From JASLBX01 sp036373915 (GTDB lineage Bacteria > Actinomycetota > Actinomycetes > Jiangellales > Jiangellaceae), in NCBI GenBank assembly GCA_036373915.1, contig DASUUU010000109.1:1-64000 (forward strand): DNA of 64,000 nucleotides, read 5' to 3'. A program made the translations under genes and the position numbers. The notes below the pieces were generated by a model that saw only the letters and a program-made list of their open reading frames with translations, was not told the origin of the DNA and ran no database searches. Of the stretch, positions 30,969 through 39,613 are shown piece by piece; within the stretch, counting starts at the first letter, position 1, and each line of letters starts with the position of its first letter.

Positions 30969-32519
30969 ATGGCATCGAATCGACGCGGAATGGCTGTAGC
31001 CGCGGCTAGCGCAGTGCTCGTGCTTGCGGCATGTGGAGGGGGAGAGGGAGTCGACGTCGACGGCGACGCCGAACCTGGCACGGAAGCTCCCGCAGGTCCC
31101 GAAGGCGGGACCCTTATTGCTGGTATCTCCAGCCAGCCGGATCAGCTCGATCCTCACGTGACGACGGCGTACGCCAGCTTCCAGATTCTGGAGAACGTCT
31201 ACGACACGCTCGTCGCGCCCGATCCGGAGGGCACCTTCGAACCCAGCCTGGCCGAGAGTTGGGATACCAGCGACGACGGTCTGACCTGGACGTTCACCTT
31301 GCGCGAGGGCGTGACATTCCATGACGGCAGCGAGTTCGACTCCGCCGACGTCGTCTACTCGCTCGAGCGGATGACAGGGGAGGAGAGTTCGGTGGCGTGG
31401 CGGTTCGCCACCGTCGAGAGCATCGACGCTCCGGACGAGCGAACCGTCGAGATAACGCTCACCGACCCGACACCCAATCTGCTGGACAACATCGGCGGCT
31501 ACAAGGGCATGTCGATCCTGCCCGAAGGCGCCGCCGAGGATCTCGATCTGACGACCGAGGCGAACGGCACCGGTCCGTTCTCCCTGGACAGCTTCAGCGC
31601 GTCCGGTGCCACGCTCAGTGCGTTCGCAGATCACTGGGCCGGCGCGCCGACGGTCGACGGGGTGGAGTTCCAGTTCACTACCGAAGCCGCAGCCGCGCTG
31701 ACCGCCTTGCGGACCGGAGAGATCCACTGGACCGACAACGTCCCGCCGCAGGATGTACAGAACTTGGAGGGCGACCAGGACGTCGAGGTCGGCACTGCGC
31801 CGAGCATCGACTACTGGTACCTCGCGCTCAACCAGGCCGAGGAGCCGTGGAGCGACGTCGACGCTCGCCGCGGCGTGGCTTTCGGGCTCGATCGGGAATC
31901 GATCACCGAGGCCACCCAGTTCGGTGCCGCGACGGTGAACCAGACGGCGATCCCTGTCGACAGCTTCTGGGGACACGACTACGCGCCGTACGAGTACGAC
32001 CCCGAGCAGGCGCGCGAGTTGCTCGACTCGGCGGGCGTCTCCGAGGGCCAGACGCTCGGCATCATGGTCGTCACCGACACCGAAGGAGTGCAGGCCGCAC
32101 AGGTGATGCAGGCGAACCTGGCCGAGGCGGGCATCGAGGTGGAGATCCAGCAGGAGGAGTCGGCGACCTGGCTGGACCGCCAGGGCGAGGGCGATTTCGA
32201 CGCGTTCATGTGGAGCTGGATCGGCAACCTCGACCCGTTCGGCTTCTACCACGCTCAGCACGTCTGCGAAGGGACATTCAACTTCCAGGGTTACTGCAAC
32301 GAGGAAGTGGACGCGCTGCTCGAGCAGGCGGCCGCCGAAACCGATCAGGACGCCCGCAAGGCGCTCTACGACCAGGCCGCAGAGATGATCGTCGACGATG
32401 CGAGCTACATCTACCTGTACAACCCTGACGTCGTTCAGGCGTGGGTTCCCGGGCTCTCCGGCTACGAGGTCAGGCCGGACCGAGCCATCAACTTCGAGCA
32501 GGTGGTGCTGCCCGAGTGA
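30969..32519 (+). CDS. Dipeptide/oligopeptide ABC transporter substrate-binding lipoprotein
   Basis: A 516-residue SBP_bac_5 (family 5) protein. It starts with a lipoprotein signal (MASNRRGMAVAAASAVLVLA, then AC with the lipid-bearing Cys22). The mature part has GGTLIAGISSQPDQLDPHVT, EGTFEPSLAESWDTSDDGLT, the family signature region FTLREGVTFHDGSEFDSADV and FDAFMWSWIGNLDPFGFYHA. The ligand is a peptide or another solute (nickel, opines and sugars are also bound by this family). It is first in a five-gene operon with complete permease and ATPase sets. Start ATG 30969; a GTG at 30936 would precede the signal peptide needlessly. Confidence 0.93.
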   Translation: MASNRRGMAVAAASAVLVLAACGGGEGVDVDGDAEPGTEAPAGPEGGTLIAGISSQPDQLDPHVTTAYASFQILENVYDTLVAPDPEGTFEPSLAESWDTSDDGLTWTFTLREGVTFHDGSEFDSADVVYSLERMTGEESSVAWRFATVESIDAPDERTVEITLTDPTPNLLDNIGGYKGMSILPEGAAEDLDLTTEANGTGPFSLDSFSASGATLSAFADHWAGAPTVDGVEFQFTTEAAAALTALRTGEIHWTDNVPPQDVQNLEGDQDVEVGTAPSIDYWYLALNQAEEPWSDVDARRGVAFGLDRESITEATQFGAATVNQTAIPVDSFWGHDYAPYEYDPEQARELLDSAGVSEGQTLGIMVVTDTEGVQAAQVMQANLAEAGIEVEIQQEESATWLDRQGEGDFDAFMWSWIGNLDPFGFYHAQHVCEGTFNFQGYCNEEVDALLEQAAAETDQDARKALYDQAAEMIVDDASYIYLYNPDVVQAWVPGLSGYEVRPDRAINFEQVVLPE

Positions 32520-33460
32520 CGAGGTACGTCGTCCGCCGGCTCGCGCAGTCGGCGGCCGTCCTCGCCGGGGTGAGCATCCTCGTCTTCGCCGTCATCCACC
32601 TGGTGCCGGGCGACCCGATCAGGGTTGCGCTCGGCACCAGGTTCGATCAGGCGACTTACGACGCGCTGCTGGAACGATCGGGCCTGGACCAGCCACTGGT
32701 GACCCAGTACTTCAGCTGGCTCGCCAGCGCACTGCAGGGCGATCTCGGGGTGAGCTTCCGCACCGGGCAACCGGTGACCGACGTGATCCTCGAGCGAGTG
32801 CCGGCGACGGCTTCGTTGGCCGCCGCGGCCATCCTCGTGGCGCTGCTGATCGCCGTCCCGCTGGGAACCATTTCGGCGCTGCGTCCGCGGACGGTGGTCG
32901 ACTGGTTCGCAACGGTCATGAGCCAGGCCGGCATCAGCATCCCGGACTTCTGGATGGGCATCATGTTCATCCTGATCTTCGCCGGGACGTTGGGCTGGCT
33001 GCCGACCGGTGGGTACGTCGGGCTGACCGATGACCCGCTCGAGTGGGCGCGGCGGCTGATCATGCCGGCGGTCACGATCGGCGTGGTGAGCGGCTCGATC
33101 ATGACAAGGTTCGTACGCTCGTCCGTCCTGGAGGCGCTCGGGCAGGAGCATGTTCAGGCAGCGAGGGCCAAGGGCATGCGCGCGCGGGACGTACTGTCCT
33201 GGCACGTGCTGCGCAATGCTCTCATCCCGCTGGTGACGGTCGGTGGTATCCAGCTGGCGTACCTGCTCTCCGGTGTGGTCGTCATCGAGATCGTGTTCCG
33301 TTGGCCGGGGCTGGGGCAGCTCGCATTGCAGGCCGTGCAGCAGCGCGACTACCCCGTCCTTCAGGGCGCTGTTCTGCTGTTCGCAGTGATCTTCCTGGTG
33401 GTGAACCTGATCGTGGATCTGCTGTACGCGCGGCTGGACCCGAGGATCGCCTACACATGA
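32516..33460 (+). CDS. ABC transporter permease (DppB/OppB type)
   Basis: A 314-residue inner-membrane permease with about six spans: TRYVVRRLAQSAAVLAGVSI starts the first; a periplasmic loop has VPGDPIRVALG and LQGDLGVSFRTGQPV; the EAA-type coupling region is SSVLEALGQEHVQAARAKGM, then RARDVLSWHVLRNALIP. The GTG start overlaps the binding-protein stop by four bases. Confidence 0.95.
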   Translation: MTRYVVRRLAQSAAVLAGVSILVFAVIHLVPGDPIRVALGTRFDQATYDALLERSGLDQPLVTQYFSWLASALQGDLGVSFRTGQPVTDVILERVPATASLAAAAILVALLIAVPLGTISALRPRTVVDWFATVMSQAGISIPDFWMGIMFILIFAGTLGWLPTGGYVGLTDDPLEWARRLIMPAVTIGVVSGSIMTRFVRSSVLEALGQEHVQAARAKGMRARDVLSWHVLRNALIPLVTVGGIQLAYLLSGVVVIEIVFRWPGLGQLALQAVQQRDYPVLQGAVLLFAVIFLVVNLIVDLLYARLDPRIAYT

Positions 33461-34362
33461 CGGACGTGACCGAAGCCCCGGCCGCACCCTCGGCTCGCCG
33501 ACGGTGGGCCGAGACGTTGACCTTGCTGGCCCGCAACCCGATGGCGATCGCGTCCAGCCTCGTGCTGCTGGGCCTGGTTGCGGTCGCCCTGCTCGGAGAG
33601 CGGATCACGCCGTACAACCCGCTGGCCCAGTCGATTCCCGACCGGCTGCAAGCACCGTCGGCCGAGCACCCGTTCGGCACCGACGAGTTGGGGCGCGACG
33701 TCTTGTCCCGGGTGCTCGACGGAGCCAGCGTCTCGCTGCAGGTCGGGTTCGTCGCCGTCGGCATCTCTCTTGTCGCCGGGACGCTGATCGGGCTGGTGGC
33801 CGGCTACTACGGGCGCTGGCTGGACGACGGGCTGATGCGTTTCATGGACGTGCTGTTCGCGTTCCCCGCGATCCTGTTGGCGATCGTCGTCGTGGCCGTG
33901 CTCGGGCCGGGTATCACGAACGCGATGATCGCGATCGGCATCGTCTACACCCCGATCTTCGCCCGGATAGCGCGGGCGAGCTCGCTCAGCGTGCGAGAAG
34001 AGGTGTACGTCCGCGCAGCACGTTCGTCCGGCGGTGGTGACCTGCGGATCATGGCTCGGCACGTGCTGCCCAACATCGCCGCACCGCTGATCGTGCAGAC
34101 CTCGCTCAGCCTGGCGTTCGCGATTCTGTCCGAGGCGGCGCTGAGCTTTCTCGGCCTCGGTGTTCAGCCGCCGGACCCGTCGTGGGGCCGCATGCTGTCC
34201 GAGGGCCGGTCCTTCCTCGAGCAGGCGTGGTGGATGGCCCTGTTTCCCGGCCTGGCCATCTTCGTCGTGGTCCTCGCGTTCAACGTGCTGGGCGATGCGT
34301 TGAGGGACGTGCTGGATCCGAAGCAGCGGTCGGCCATTGCGGGCAAGGGGGTGGCGACGTGA
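33457..34362 (+). CDS. ABC transporter permease (DppC/OppC type)
   Basis: A 301-residue permease with an N-terminal cytoplasmic stretch, a first span (MAIASSLVLLGLVAVALLGE) and the typical LQAPSAEHPFGTDELGRDVL, then SRVLDGASVSLQVG. The coupling loop is EEVYVRAARSSGGGDLRIMA, then RHVLPNIAAPLIVQ, and AALSFLGLGVQPPDPSWGRM is a strong DppC signature. It overlaps its neighbours by four bases on both sides (ATGA, GTGA). Confidence 0.95.
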   Translation: MTDVTEAPAAPSARRRWAETLTLLARNPMAIASSLVLLGLVAVALLGERITPYNPLAQSIPDRLQAPSAEHPFGTDELGRDVLSRVLDGASVSLQVGFVAVGISLVAGTLIGLVAGYYGRWLDDGLMRFMDVLFAFPAILLAIVVVAVLGPGITNAMIAIGIVYTPIFARIARASSLSVREEVYVRAARSSGGGDLRIMARHVLPNIAAPLIVQTSLSLAFAILSEAALSFLGLGVQPPDPSWGRMLSEGRSFLEQAWWMALFPGLAIFVVVLAFNVLGDALRDVLDPKQRSAIAGKGVAT

Positions 34363-35351
34363 GCGTTCTCGTCGTCGAGGACCTGTCGGTCGCCTTCCGC
34401 ACCCCGCGCGGCATGGCGCGGGTCGTCAACGACCTGTCGTACGAGGTCGATGCCGGCCAGACGCTCGCCATCGTGGGCGAGTCCGGTTCGGGCAAGAGCG
34501 TGAGCGCGCTTGCCCTGTTGGGACTGCTACCCAAGAACGTCGCACAGGTGACCGGGAGTGCTGTGTTCGCCGGCCAGGAGCTCGTCGGGCTGGGGGAAGA
34601 GGCGTTGCGTGCCGTCCGGGGTGCCGGCATCGGGATGATCTTCCAGGATCCGATGACGTCGCTGAATCCGGTGCTGACAGTCGAGCGGCAGATCGGGGAG
34701 GCGCTGCGGGCGCACGCGAAGGTGTCCGACAGGGCGGTCCGGTCGCGGGCCCTCGAGCTGCTGGAGGAGGTCGGGATCCCGGATGCCGACGCCCGGCTAC
34801 GGGCGTACCCGCACCAGCTGTCAGGAGGAATGCGGCAACGGGTGATGATCGCGATTGCGCTGGCGGGCGAGCCGCGGGTGTTGATGGCCGACGAGGCGAC
34901 GACCGCGCTTGACGTGACCGTCCAGGCGCAGATCCTCGAACTCGTTGAGAGGATCCAGGGCGAACACGGCATGGCGGTGGTGTGGATCACTCATGATCTC
35001 GGTGTGGTCGCGGGTATGGCCGATCACGTCCTGGTGATGTACGCCGGCCGCTGCGTCGAGGAGGGTTCGGTCGACGTGGTGTTCGAGCACCCGGCGCACC
35101 CGTACACGCACGGTCTGCTGGGCGCGCTGCCGATCGTGGACGACCCGCGCCCGGCGCGCGAGCGCGATCCGCTGGCCACGATGCCCGGATTGCCGCCTGA
35201 CCCCGTTTCGCTGCCGCCGGGCTGCGCCTACTACCCCCGATGCCCGATCCGGGCCGACGAGCGGTGCGCGAGCGAGGTTCCGCCGCTGGTCGAGGTGGCC
35301 GGTGGGGACGGCCACCGGGCGGCGACGTTCTACCCGCTGGAGGCGCCGTGA
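34359..35351 (+). CDS. ABC transporter ATP-binding protein (DppD/OppD type)
   Basis: A 330-residue ATPase. Walker A is IVGESGSGKSVSALALLGLL, Q loop IFQDPMTSLNPVLTV, signature QLSGGMRQRVMIAIALAGEP, Walker B VLMADEATTALDVTVQ and H loop VVWITHDLGVVAGMADHV. The C-terminal oligopeptide-transporter domain with CAYYPRCPIRADERC, often an iron-sulphur site, is complete. It powers import together with the next ATPase. Confidence 0.95.
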   Translation: MSVLVVEDLSVAFRTPRGMARVVNDLSYEVDAGQTLAIVGESGSGKSVSALALLGLLPKNVAQVTGSAVFAGQELVGLGEEALRAVRGAGIGMIFQDPMTSLNPVLTVERQIGEALRAHAKVSDRAVRSRALELLEEVGIPDADARLRAYPHQLSGGMRQRVMIAIALAGEPRVLMADEATTALDVTVQAQILELVERIQGEHGMAVVWITHDLGVVAGMADHVLVMYAGRCVEEGSVDVVFEHPAHPYTHGLLGALPIVDDPRPARERDPLATMPGLPPDPVSLPPGCAYYPRCPIRADERCASEVPPLVEVAGGDGHRAATFYPLEAP

Positions 35352-36391
35352 CGACCGAACAGGCGATTCCGGCTCCGGCGGATGGGACGGACGCGGACGT
35401 GCTGGTGCGTGCCTCCGGATTGAACGTCCACTTCCCGATCAAGACCGGTGGTGGCCTGCGTCCGGTGCGCGGGGCGGTACGGGCCGTCGACGGGGTGGAC
35501 CTGGATATCCGGCGGGGGGAGACGCTCGGGCTGGTGGGGGAGTCCGGCTGCGGCAAGTCGACGCTGGGCAATGCCTTGCTCCGGCTGGTCGAACCGACGT
35601 CGGGACGGGTCGAGTTCGACGGAGTGGACGTGACGAACCTGTCTCGCCGCGACCTGCGTCGGTGGCGACGCAGAGCCGCGATGGTGTTCCAGGACCCGTT
35701 CGCGTCGTTGGACCCGCGCCGGACGATCGCCGAGTCGGTGTCCGAACCGCTTTCCATCCACGGCCTGCATCGAGGACGCGATCGGCGCCGCCGGCGGGTA
35801 GGGGAGTTGCTGGAGATGGTCGGGCTCAATCCCGATCATCGGGACAGGTACCCACACGAGTTCTCCGGCGGCCAGCGCCAGCGGGTGGGTATCGCGCGAG
35901 CGCTGGCCGGCGAGCCGGAGTTCGTGGTCTGCGACGAGCCGATCGCCTCGCTCGACGTATCGGTGCAGGCTCAGGTGATGAACCTGCTCGTCCGGTTGCA
36001 GCGCGAGCTCGGCCTGACCTACCTGTTCGTCTCGCATGATCTGGCGGCGGTGCGCCAGGTAAGCGATCGAGTGGCGGTGATGTACCTCGGTCGCGTGGTG
36101 GAACTCGGGCCGGCGGCGCGCGTGGCGGCGTCGGCGGAGCATCCGTACACCGAGGCGCTGCTGTCAGCGGTGCCGGTACCCGAGCCGGCCCGGGAACGTA
36201 CGCGGGAGCGCATCGTCCTGGGTGGGGACGTCCCTAGTCCGGCTTCGCCGCCGTCGGGCTGCCGGTTCAGGACCCGGTGCCCGAAGGTGTTCGAACCGTG
36301 TCCGGACCACGACCCTGTTCTCCAGGCGGTGGGGCCGGACCATTCGGCCGCGTGCCACTTGCACGGCGTCACCGACGCTGAGCACACCTGA
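35348..36391 (+). CDS. ABC transporter ATP-binding protein (DppF/OppF type)
   Basis: A 347-residue partner ATPase. Walker A LVGESGCGKSTLGNALLRLV, Q loop VFQDPFASLDPRRTI, signature EFSGGQRQRVGIARALAGEP, Walker B FVVCDEPIASLDVSVQAQVM and H loop LFVSHDLAAVRQVSDRV are present, with the C-terminal CRFRTRCPKVFEPC domain. GTG start overlaps the previous stop by four bases. Last gene of the transporter operon. Confidence 0.95.
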   Translation: MTTEQAIPAPADGTDADVLVRASGLNVHFPIKTGGGLRPVRGAVRAVDGVDLDIRRGETLGLVGESGCGKSTLGNALLRLVEPTSGRVEFDGVDVTNLSRRDLRRWRRRAAMVFQDPFASLDPRRTIAESVSEPLSIHGLHRGRDRRRRRVGELLEMVGLNPDHRDRYPHEFSGGQRQRVGIARALAGEPEFVVCDEPIASLDVSVQAQVMNLLVRLQRELGLTYLFVSHDLAAVRQVSDRVAVMYLGRVVELGPAARVAASAEHPYTEALLSAVPVPEPARERTRERIVLGGDVPSPASPPSGCRFRTRCPKVFEPCPDHDPVLQAVGPDHSAACHLHGVTDAEHT

Positions 36392-36410
36392 CGTTGTCCA
36401 GCTTGTTGGT

Positions 36411-36442
36411 CACCTGATCCACGCTCTTGTAGTGATCAGGTG
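36411..36442. terminator. Hairpin between convergent transporter and MBL-fold genes
   Basis: CACCTGATC (36411-36419) pairs with GATCAGGTG (36434-36442) around 14 bases, between the ends of two convergent genes. Weaker pairing may extend outward (CTTGTTGG / CAAG). No T tract. The right arm equals the core word of the tandem repeats at 20825-20881. Confidence 0.5.
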
Positions 36443-36481
36443 GACAAGTGCGGAGTCGTTGCAGGTCAGGGTTGGGCAAGG

Positions 36482-37255
36482 TCACTTGATCGCGAGCGAG
36501 GAGAGGTGGGCTCGGTGCGCCTCGATCAGCCAGTCTTCGGAGAGGCGGGGGTCGTCTGCACCACCGCCGGACTCGAGCGCGTCGAGATACCGGCGGTCCG
36601 CCGCGATCCGGCGTCCCAGCTCGGCGCCTTCCCCAACGCTGCCGTGGCCGGGAATGACGTGCTGGACGCCGTCCACCGCGGCGAACAGCTCGAGCGCGCT
36701 GCGGTAGTCGGCAACCGGGTCCGCGGCCTGCGTGTCGAGCAACGGGATCTCGATGTCCGAGCACATGTCTCCAACGAGCAGCACACCTTCGGACGGTACG
36801 TGCAGCGCTGCGTGGCCTGGTGCATGCGCGCGGTGCTCGATTACCCGCACTTGCGGGCCGTTCCAGTTGATCGACGTCTCGCCCGCGGCCAGCGCGGTGA
36901 GCCGGCCGAACAGCGCAGAGTCATGACCCGGAGCCGACTCCTCGGCCAGCCTCAGGCTTCGTGAGAAGTCCGCTGCGATCGCCCTGACGGCGGCCGCCGT
37001 CGCGTACCGAGGAGCGGCACCCAGCTCCGCCGACCACAGGACGTGGTCCCAATGCGGGTGAGTCGAGAAGCCGGCCACCACGTGCAAACCCAGCCGGCGA
37101 AGATCAATGACGAGCTCGCTGATATCGGCAGGCGTGACCGCGGGATCCACCAGCAGGCAGCCACCGCCGGCACCGATGATCACTGTGGTCGTGGTCGTAT
37201 ACGACTCGCTCGTCCCGACAAGAATCCGATCGGTGATGGTGACCAGCCTGCCCAC
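36482..37255 (-). CDS. MBL-fold metallo-hydrolase
   Basis: A 257-residue metallo-beta-lactamase-fold protein. The zinc motif is FSTHPHWDHVLW (HPHWDH in place of HxHxDH), followed by APGHAALHVPSEGVLLVGDM (His, then Asp) and VIPGHGSVGEGAEL (third His). TVIIGAGGGCLLVDPAVTPA is the usual N-terminal sheet. No lactamase-specific motif: thioesterase, glyoxalase II-like or lactonase roles are possible. GTG 37255 is preferred over GTG 37282 because TACGGT lies six bases upstream, suggesting a leaderless transcript. Confidence 0.87.
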   Translation of the reverse strand: MGRLVTITDRILVGTSESYTTTTTVIIGAGGGCLLVDPAVTPADISELVIDLRRLGLHVVAGFSTHPHWDHVLWSAELGAAPRYATAAAVRAIAADFSRSLRLAEESAPGHDSALFGRLTALAAGETSINWNGPQVRVIEHRAHAPGHAALHVPSEGVLLVGDMCSDIEIPLLDTQAADPVADYRSALELFAAVDGVQHVIPGHGSVGEGAELGRRIAADRRYLDALESGGGADDPRLSEDWLIEAHRAHLSSLAIK

Positions 37256-37293
37256 GGTCAAACCGTAGCCTCTGCGGCGCACTGGGTCGCATC

Positions 37294-37359
37294 AAGATCA
37301 AGTGTGCGCGACCGGTGCGACACGAAGGTGGGCTCGGCGTGCAGTGAACACTTGATCTT
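37294..37359. repeat. Intergenic inverted repeat upstream of rpsB
   Basis: AAGATCAAGTGT (37294-37305) and ACACTTGATCTT (37348-37359) are perfectly complementary around 42 bases. It stands between the divergent MBL-fold and rpsB genes, so it is not a terminator of either. It could be an operator pair or a member of the GATC-containing intergenic repeats. Confidence 0.6.
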
Positions 37360-37380
37360 CATAGTGGCGGCTGCCTCCAG

Positions 37381-37411
37381 TTGGGCGAGACAGCTAACCG
37401 TCCCGTACAAT
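37381..37411 (+). promoter_or_regulatory. Putative rpsB promoter
   Basis: TTGGGC (37381-37386), a 19-base spacer and TACAAT (37406-37411). A leader of about 185 bases would follow, containing the hairpin CTCCGAG (37479-37485) / CTCGGAG (37490-37496) with a four-base loop, a possible S2 autoregulation structure. Confidence 0.5.
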
Positions 37412-37603
37412 CATGGGTGGCCCAGGTTCTCCTGAGTCAATTTCGCGTGCCCTGCACATTAGGCGACGTGCCCTCGGTCTCCGAGCCATCTCGGAGTGGG
37501 TTCGCAGCCGCAGAGCGCCAGGCGCGGCGGCCAATCCCGGCTCGCCGCGAACAACCGGACGACGCGACCAGCCCAGCTGGCGCGGGAGGAGGTAGGCGCG
37601 GCC

Positions 37604-38638
37604 ATGGCCGTCGTCACCATGAAGCAGCTCCTCGAGAGCGGCGTGCACTTCGGGCACCAGACCCGGCGCTGGAATCCAAAGATGAAGCGGTTCATCTTCA
37701 CCGAGCGCAACGGCATCTACATCATCGACCTGCAGCAGTCGCTGACCTACATTGACCGCGCCTACGAGTTCATCAAGGAAACCGTGGCGCACGGTGGCAC
37801 GGTGCTGTTCGTCGGCACCAAGAAGCAGGCCCAGGAGGCCGTCCGCGAGCAGGCGACGCGGGTCAACATGCCGTACGTAACCGAGCGGTGGCTGGGCGGC
37901 ATGCTCACGAACTTCCAGACGGTCAACAAGCGGCTCCAGCGGCTCAAGGAGCTCGAAGAGATCGACTTCGACGACGTCGCCGGCTCCGGACTGACCAAGA
38001 AGGAACTTCTCATGCGCAAGCGCGAGAAGGACAAGCTGGAGAAGACGCTCGGCGGGGTTCGGACCATGGCTCGCGTGCCGAGCGCGGTGTGGATCGTCGA
38101 CACCAAGAAGGAGCACCTCGCGGTCAACGAGGCGCGCAAGCTCGGCATCCCGGTCATCGCGATCCTGGACACCAACTGTGACCCGGACGAGGTCGACTTC
38201 CCCATTCCCGGCAATGACGACGCCATCCGAGCCGTCACGCTGCTTACCCGAGTCGTGGCCGACGCGGTGGCGGACGGTCTGATGGCTCGCGAAGGACAGC
38301 GCACCGGTGATGAGGCGGCCGTTGGCACCGAGCTCGGTGCGGACGAGCCGCTCGCCGAGTGGGAGAAGGAACTGCTGGCCGGTTCGCAGCAGGCGAGCGA
38401 CGCAGCCGATGCGGGGACCGCAGCTGAGACGGCCGAAGCGGCGGCCGAGGCTCCGGCTGCTGAGGCTCCGGCTGCTGAGGCTCCGGCTGGCGAGGCTCCG
38501 GCTGGCGAGGCTCCGGCTGCTGAGGCCTCGGCTGCCGATTCCTCGGCTGCTGAGGCTCCGGCTGCTGAGTCATCGGCCGCCGAGACGCCGGCCGCAGAAG
38601 CACCCGCTGCCGACTCCGAAAGTGCCGAGCAGGCCTGA
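37604..38638 (+). CDS. rpsB: 30S ribosomal protein S2 with a long Ala/Pro/Glu-rich tail
   Basis: Residues 1 to about 235 are S2: VTMKQLLESGVHFGHQTRRW, NGIYIIDLQQSLTYIDRAYE, VTERWLGGMLTNFQTVNKRL, DTNCDPDEVDFPIPGNDDAI. The protein is 344 residues long, about 100 more than a typical S2, through a low-complexity acidic tail of EAPAAEAPAGEAPA units that ends ADSESAEQA. The DNA of the tail repeats GAGGCTCCGGCTGCT-like units. ATG 37604 follows GGGAGGAGG. It starts the rpsB-tsf-pyrH-frr-cdsA-rlmN block. Confidence 0.97.
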   Translation: MAVVTMKQLLESGVHFGHQTRRWNPKMKRFIFTERNGIYIIDLQQSLTYIDRAYEFIKETVAHGGTVLFVGTKKQAQEAVREQATRVNMPYVTERWLGGMLTNFQTVNKRLQRLKELEEIDFDDVAGSGLTKKELLMRKREKDKLEKTLGGVRTMARVPSAVWIVDTKKEHLAVNEARKLGIPVIAILDTNCDPDEVDFPIPGNDDAIRAVTLLTRVVADAVADGLMAREGQRTGDEAAVGTELGADEPLAEWEKELLAGSQQASDAADAGTAAETAEAAAEAPAAEAPAAEAPAGEAPAGEAPAAEASAADSSAAEAPAAESSAAETPAAEAPAADSESAEQA

Positions 38639-38648
38639 TCGTCAGGGA

Positions 38649-38680
38649 TGGCAGCGGCGTTCGCCCGGCCGCCGCTGCCA
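38649..38680 (+). terminator. Hairpin between rpsB and tsf
   Basis: A perfect 11-base stem (TGGCAGCGGCG / CGCCGCTGCCA) with a 10-base loop lies 10 bases after the rpsB stop and 35 before tsf. It may partially terminate transcription to set the S2:EF-Ts ratio, or protect the rpsB 3' end. Confidence 0.6.
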
Positions 38681-38715
38681 CCGGCCATCACACGCACGTT
38701 TAGAGAGAGCGAGAT

Positions 38716-39549
38716 ATGACCAACTTCACTGCCACGGACGTCAAGCGACTCCGTGACACCACCGGCGCCGGGATGATGGACGCCAAGAATGCGCTCACCG
38801 AGACCGATGGCGACTTCGACAAGGCGATCGAAGTACTACGGATCAAGGGTGCGGCAAAGGCGGCCAAGCGCGGCGCCGAGCGCACCGCCTCCAACGGGCT
38901 GATCGCCGCCGAGGGCGGTGCCATGATCGAGCTGGCCTGCGAGACTGACTTCGTCGCCAAGAACGCCGACTTCCAGAAGCTGGCCGCCGACATTGTCGCC
39001 GTGGCCGCGGCCGACAAGTCGGCCGACGTCGACGCCCTGCGCGCGGCACGGCTCGCCGACGGTCGGACCGTGAGCGAGGCTGTGGAGGCCGCCAGCGCCG
39101 TGATCGGCGAGAAGCTGGAGTTGCGGCGGGCGGTGTACTTCGACGGCGCCGTCTCGACGTACCTGCACAAGCGCGCCAGCGACCTGCCCGCTCAGGTCGG
39201 AGTCCTTGTCGAGTACGCCGGTGGCGACGGCGGCGCCGCAGAGACAGCCGCCCGAGGTGCCGCTATGCAAGTAGCGGCCATGCGGCCGCGGTTCACGACG
39301 CGCGACGAGGTGCCCGTCGACGCCATCGAGCACGAGCGCCGCATCGCCGAGGCGACCGCCCGCGAGGAGGGCAAGCCAGAGCAGGCGCTGCCGAAGATCG
39401 TCGAGGGCCGGTTGAACGGCTACTTCAAGGAGACGGTTCTTGTCGACCAGCCGTCCGTGCAGGACACGAAGAAGTCCGTCGGAGCGTTGCTGAACGAGGC
39501 CGGCATCACCGTGACCCGGTTCGCGAGATTCGAAGTCGGAGAGGCTTAG
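38716..39549 (+). CDS. tsf: Translation elongation factor Ts
   Basis: A 277-residue EF-Ts, the nucleotide exchange factor of EF-Tu. It begins with the UBA-like domain TDVKRLRDTTGAGMMDAKNA; LIAAEGGAMIELACETDFVA is the TDFV motif contacting EF-Tu; IVEGRLNGYFKETVLVDQPS is in the C-terminal part. Length is normal for actinobacteria. Confidence 0.98.
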   Translation: MTNFTATDVKRLRDTTGAGMMDAKNALTETDGDFDKAIEVLRIKGAAKAAKRGAERTASNGLIAAEGGAMIELACETDFVAKNADFQKLAADIVAVAAADKSADVDALRAARLADGRTVSEAVEAASAVIGEKLELRRAVYFDGAVSTYLHKRASDLPAQVGVLVEYAGGDGGAAETAARGAAMQVAAMRPRFTTRDEVPVDAIEHERRIAEATAREEGKPEQALPKIVEGRLNGYFKETVLVDQPSVQDTKKSVGALLNEAGITVTRFARFEVGEA

Positions 39550-39613
39550 CAGGCGCGCGCAGAGGAACGTATAGACGAGTGCACCAGGAGGCCGGCGCCG
39601 TGGAGGAATACAC

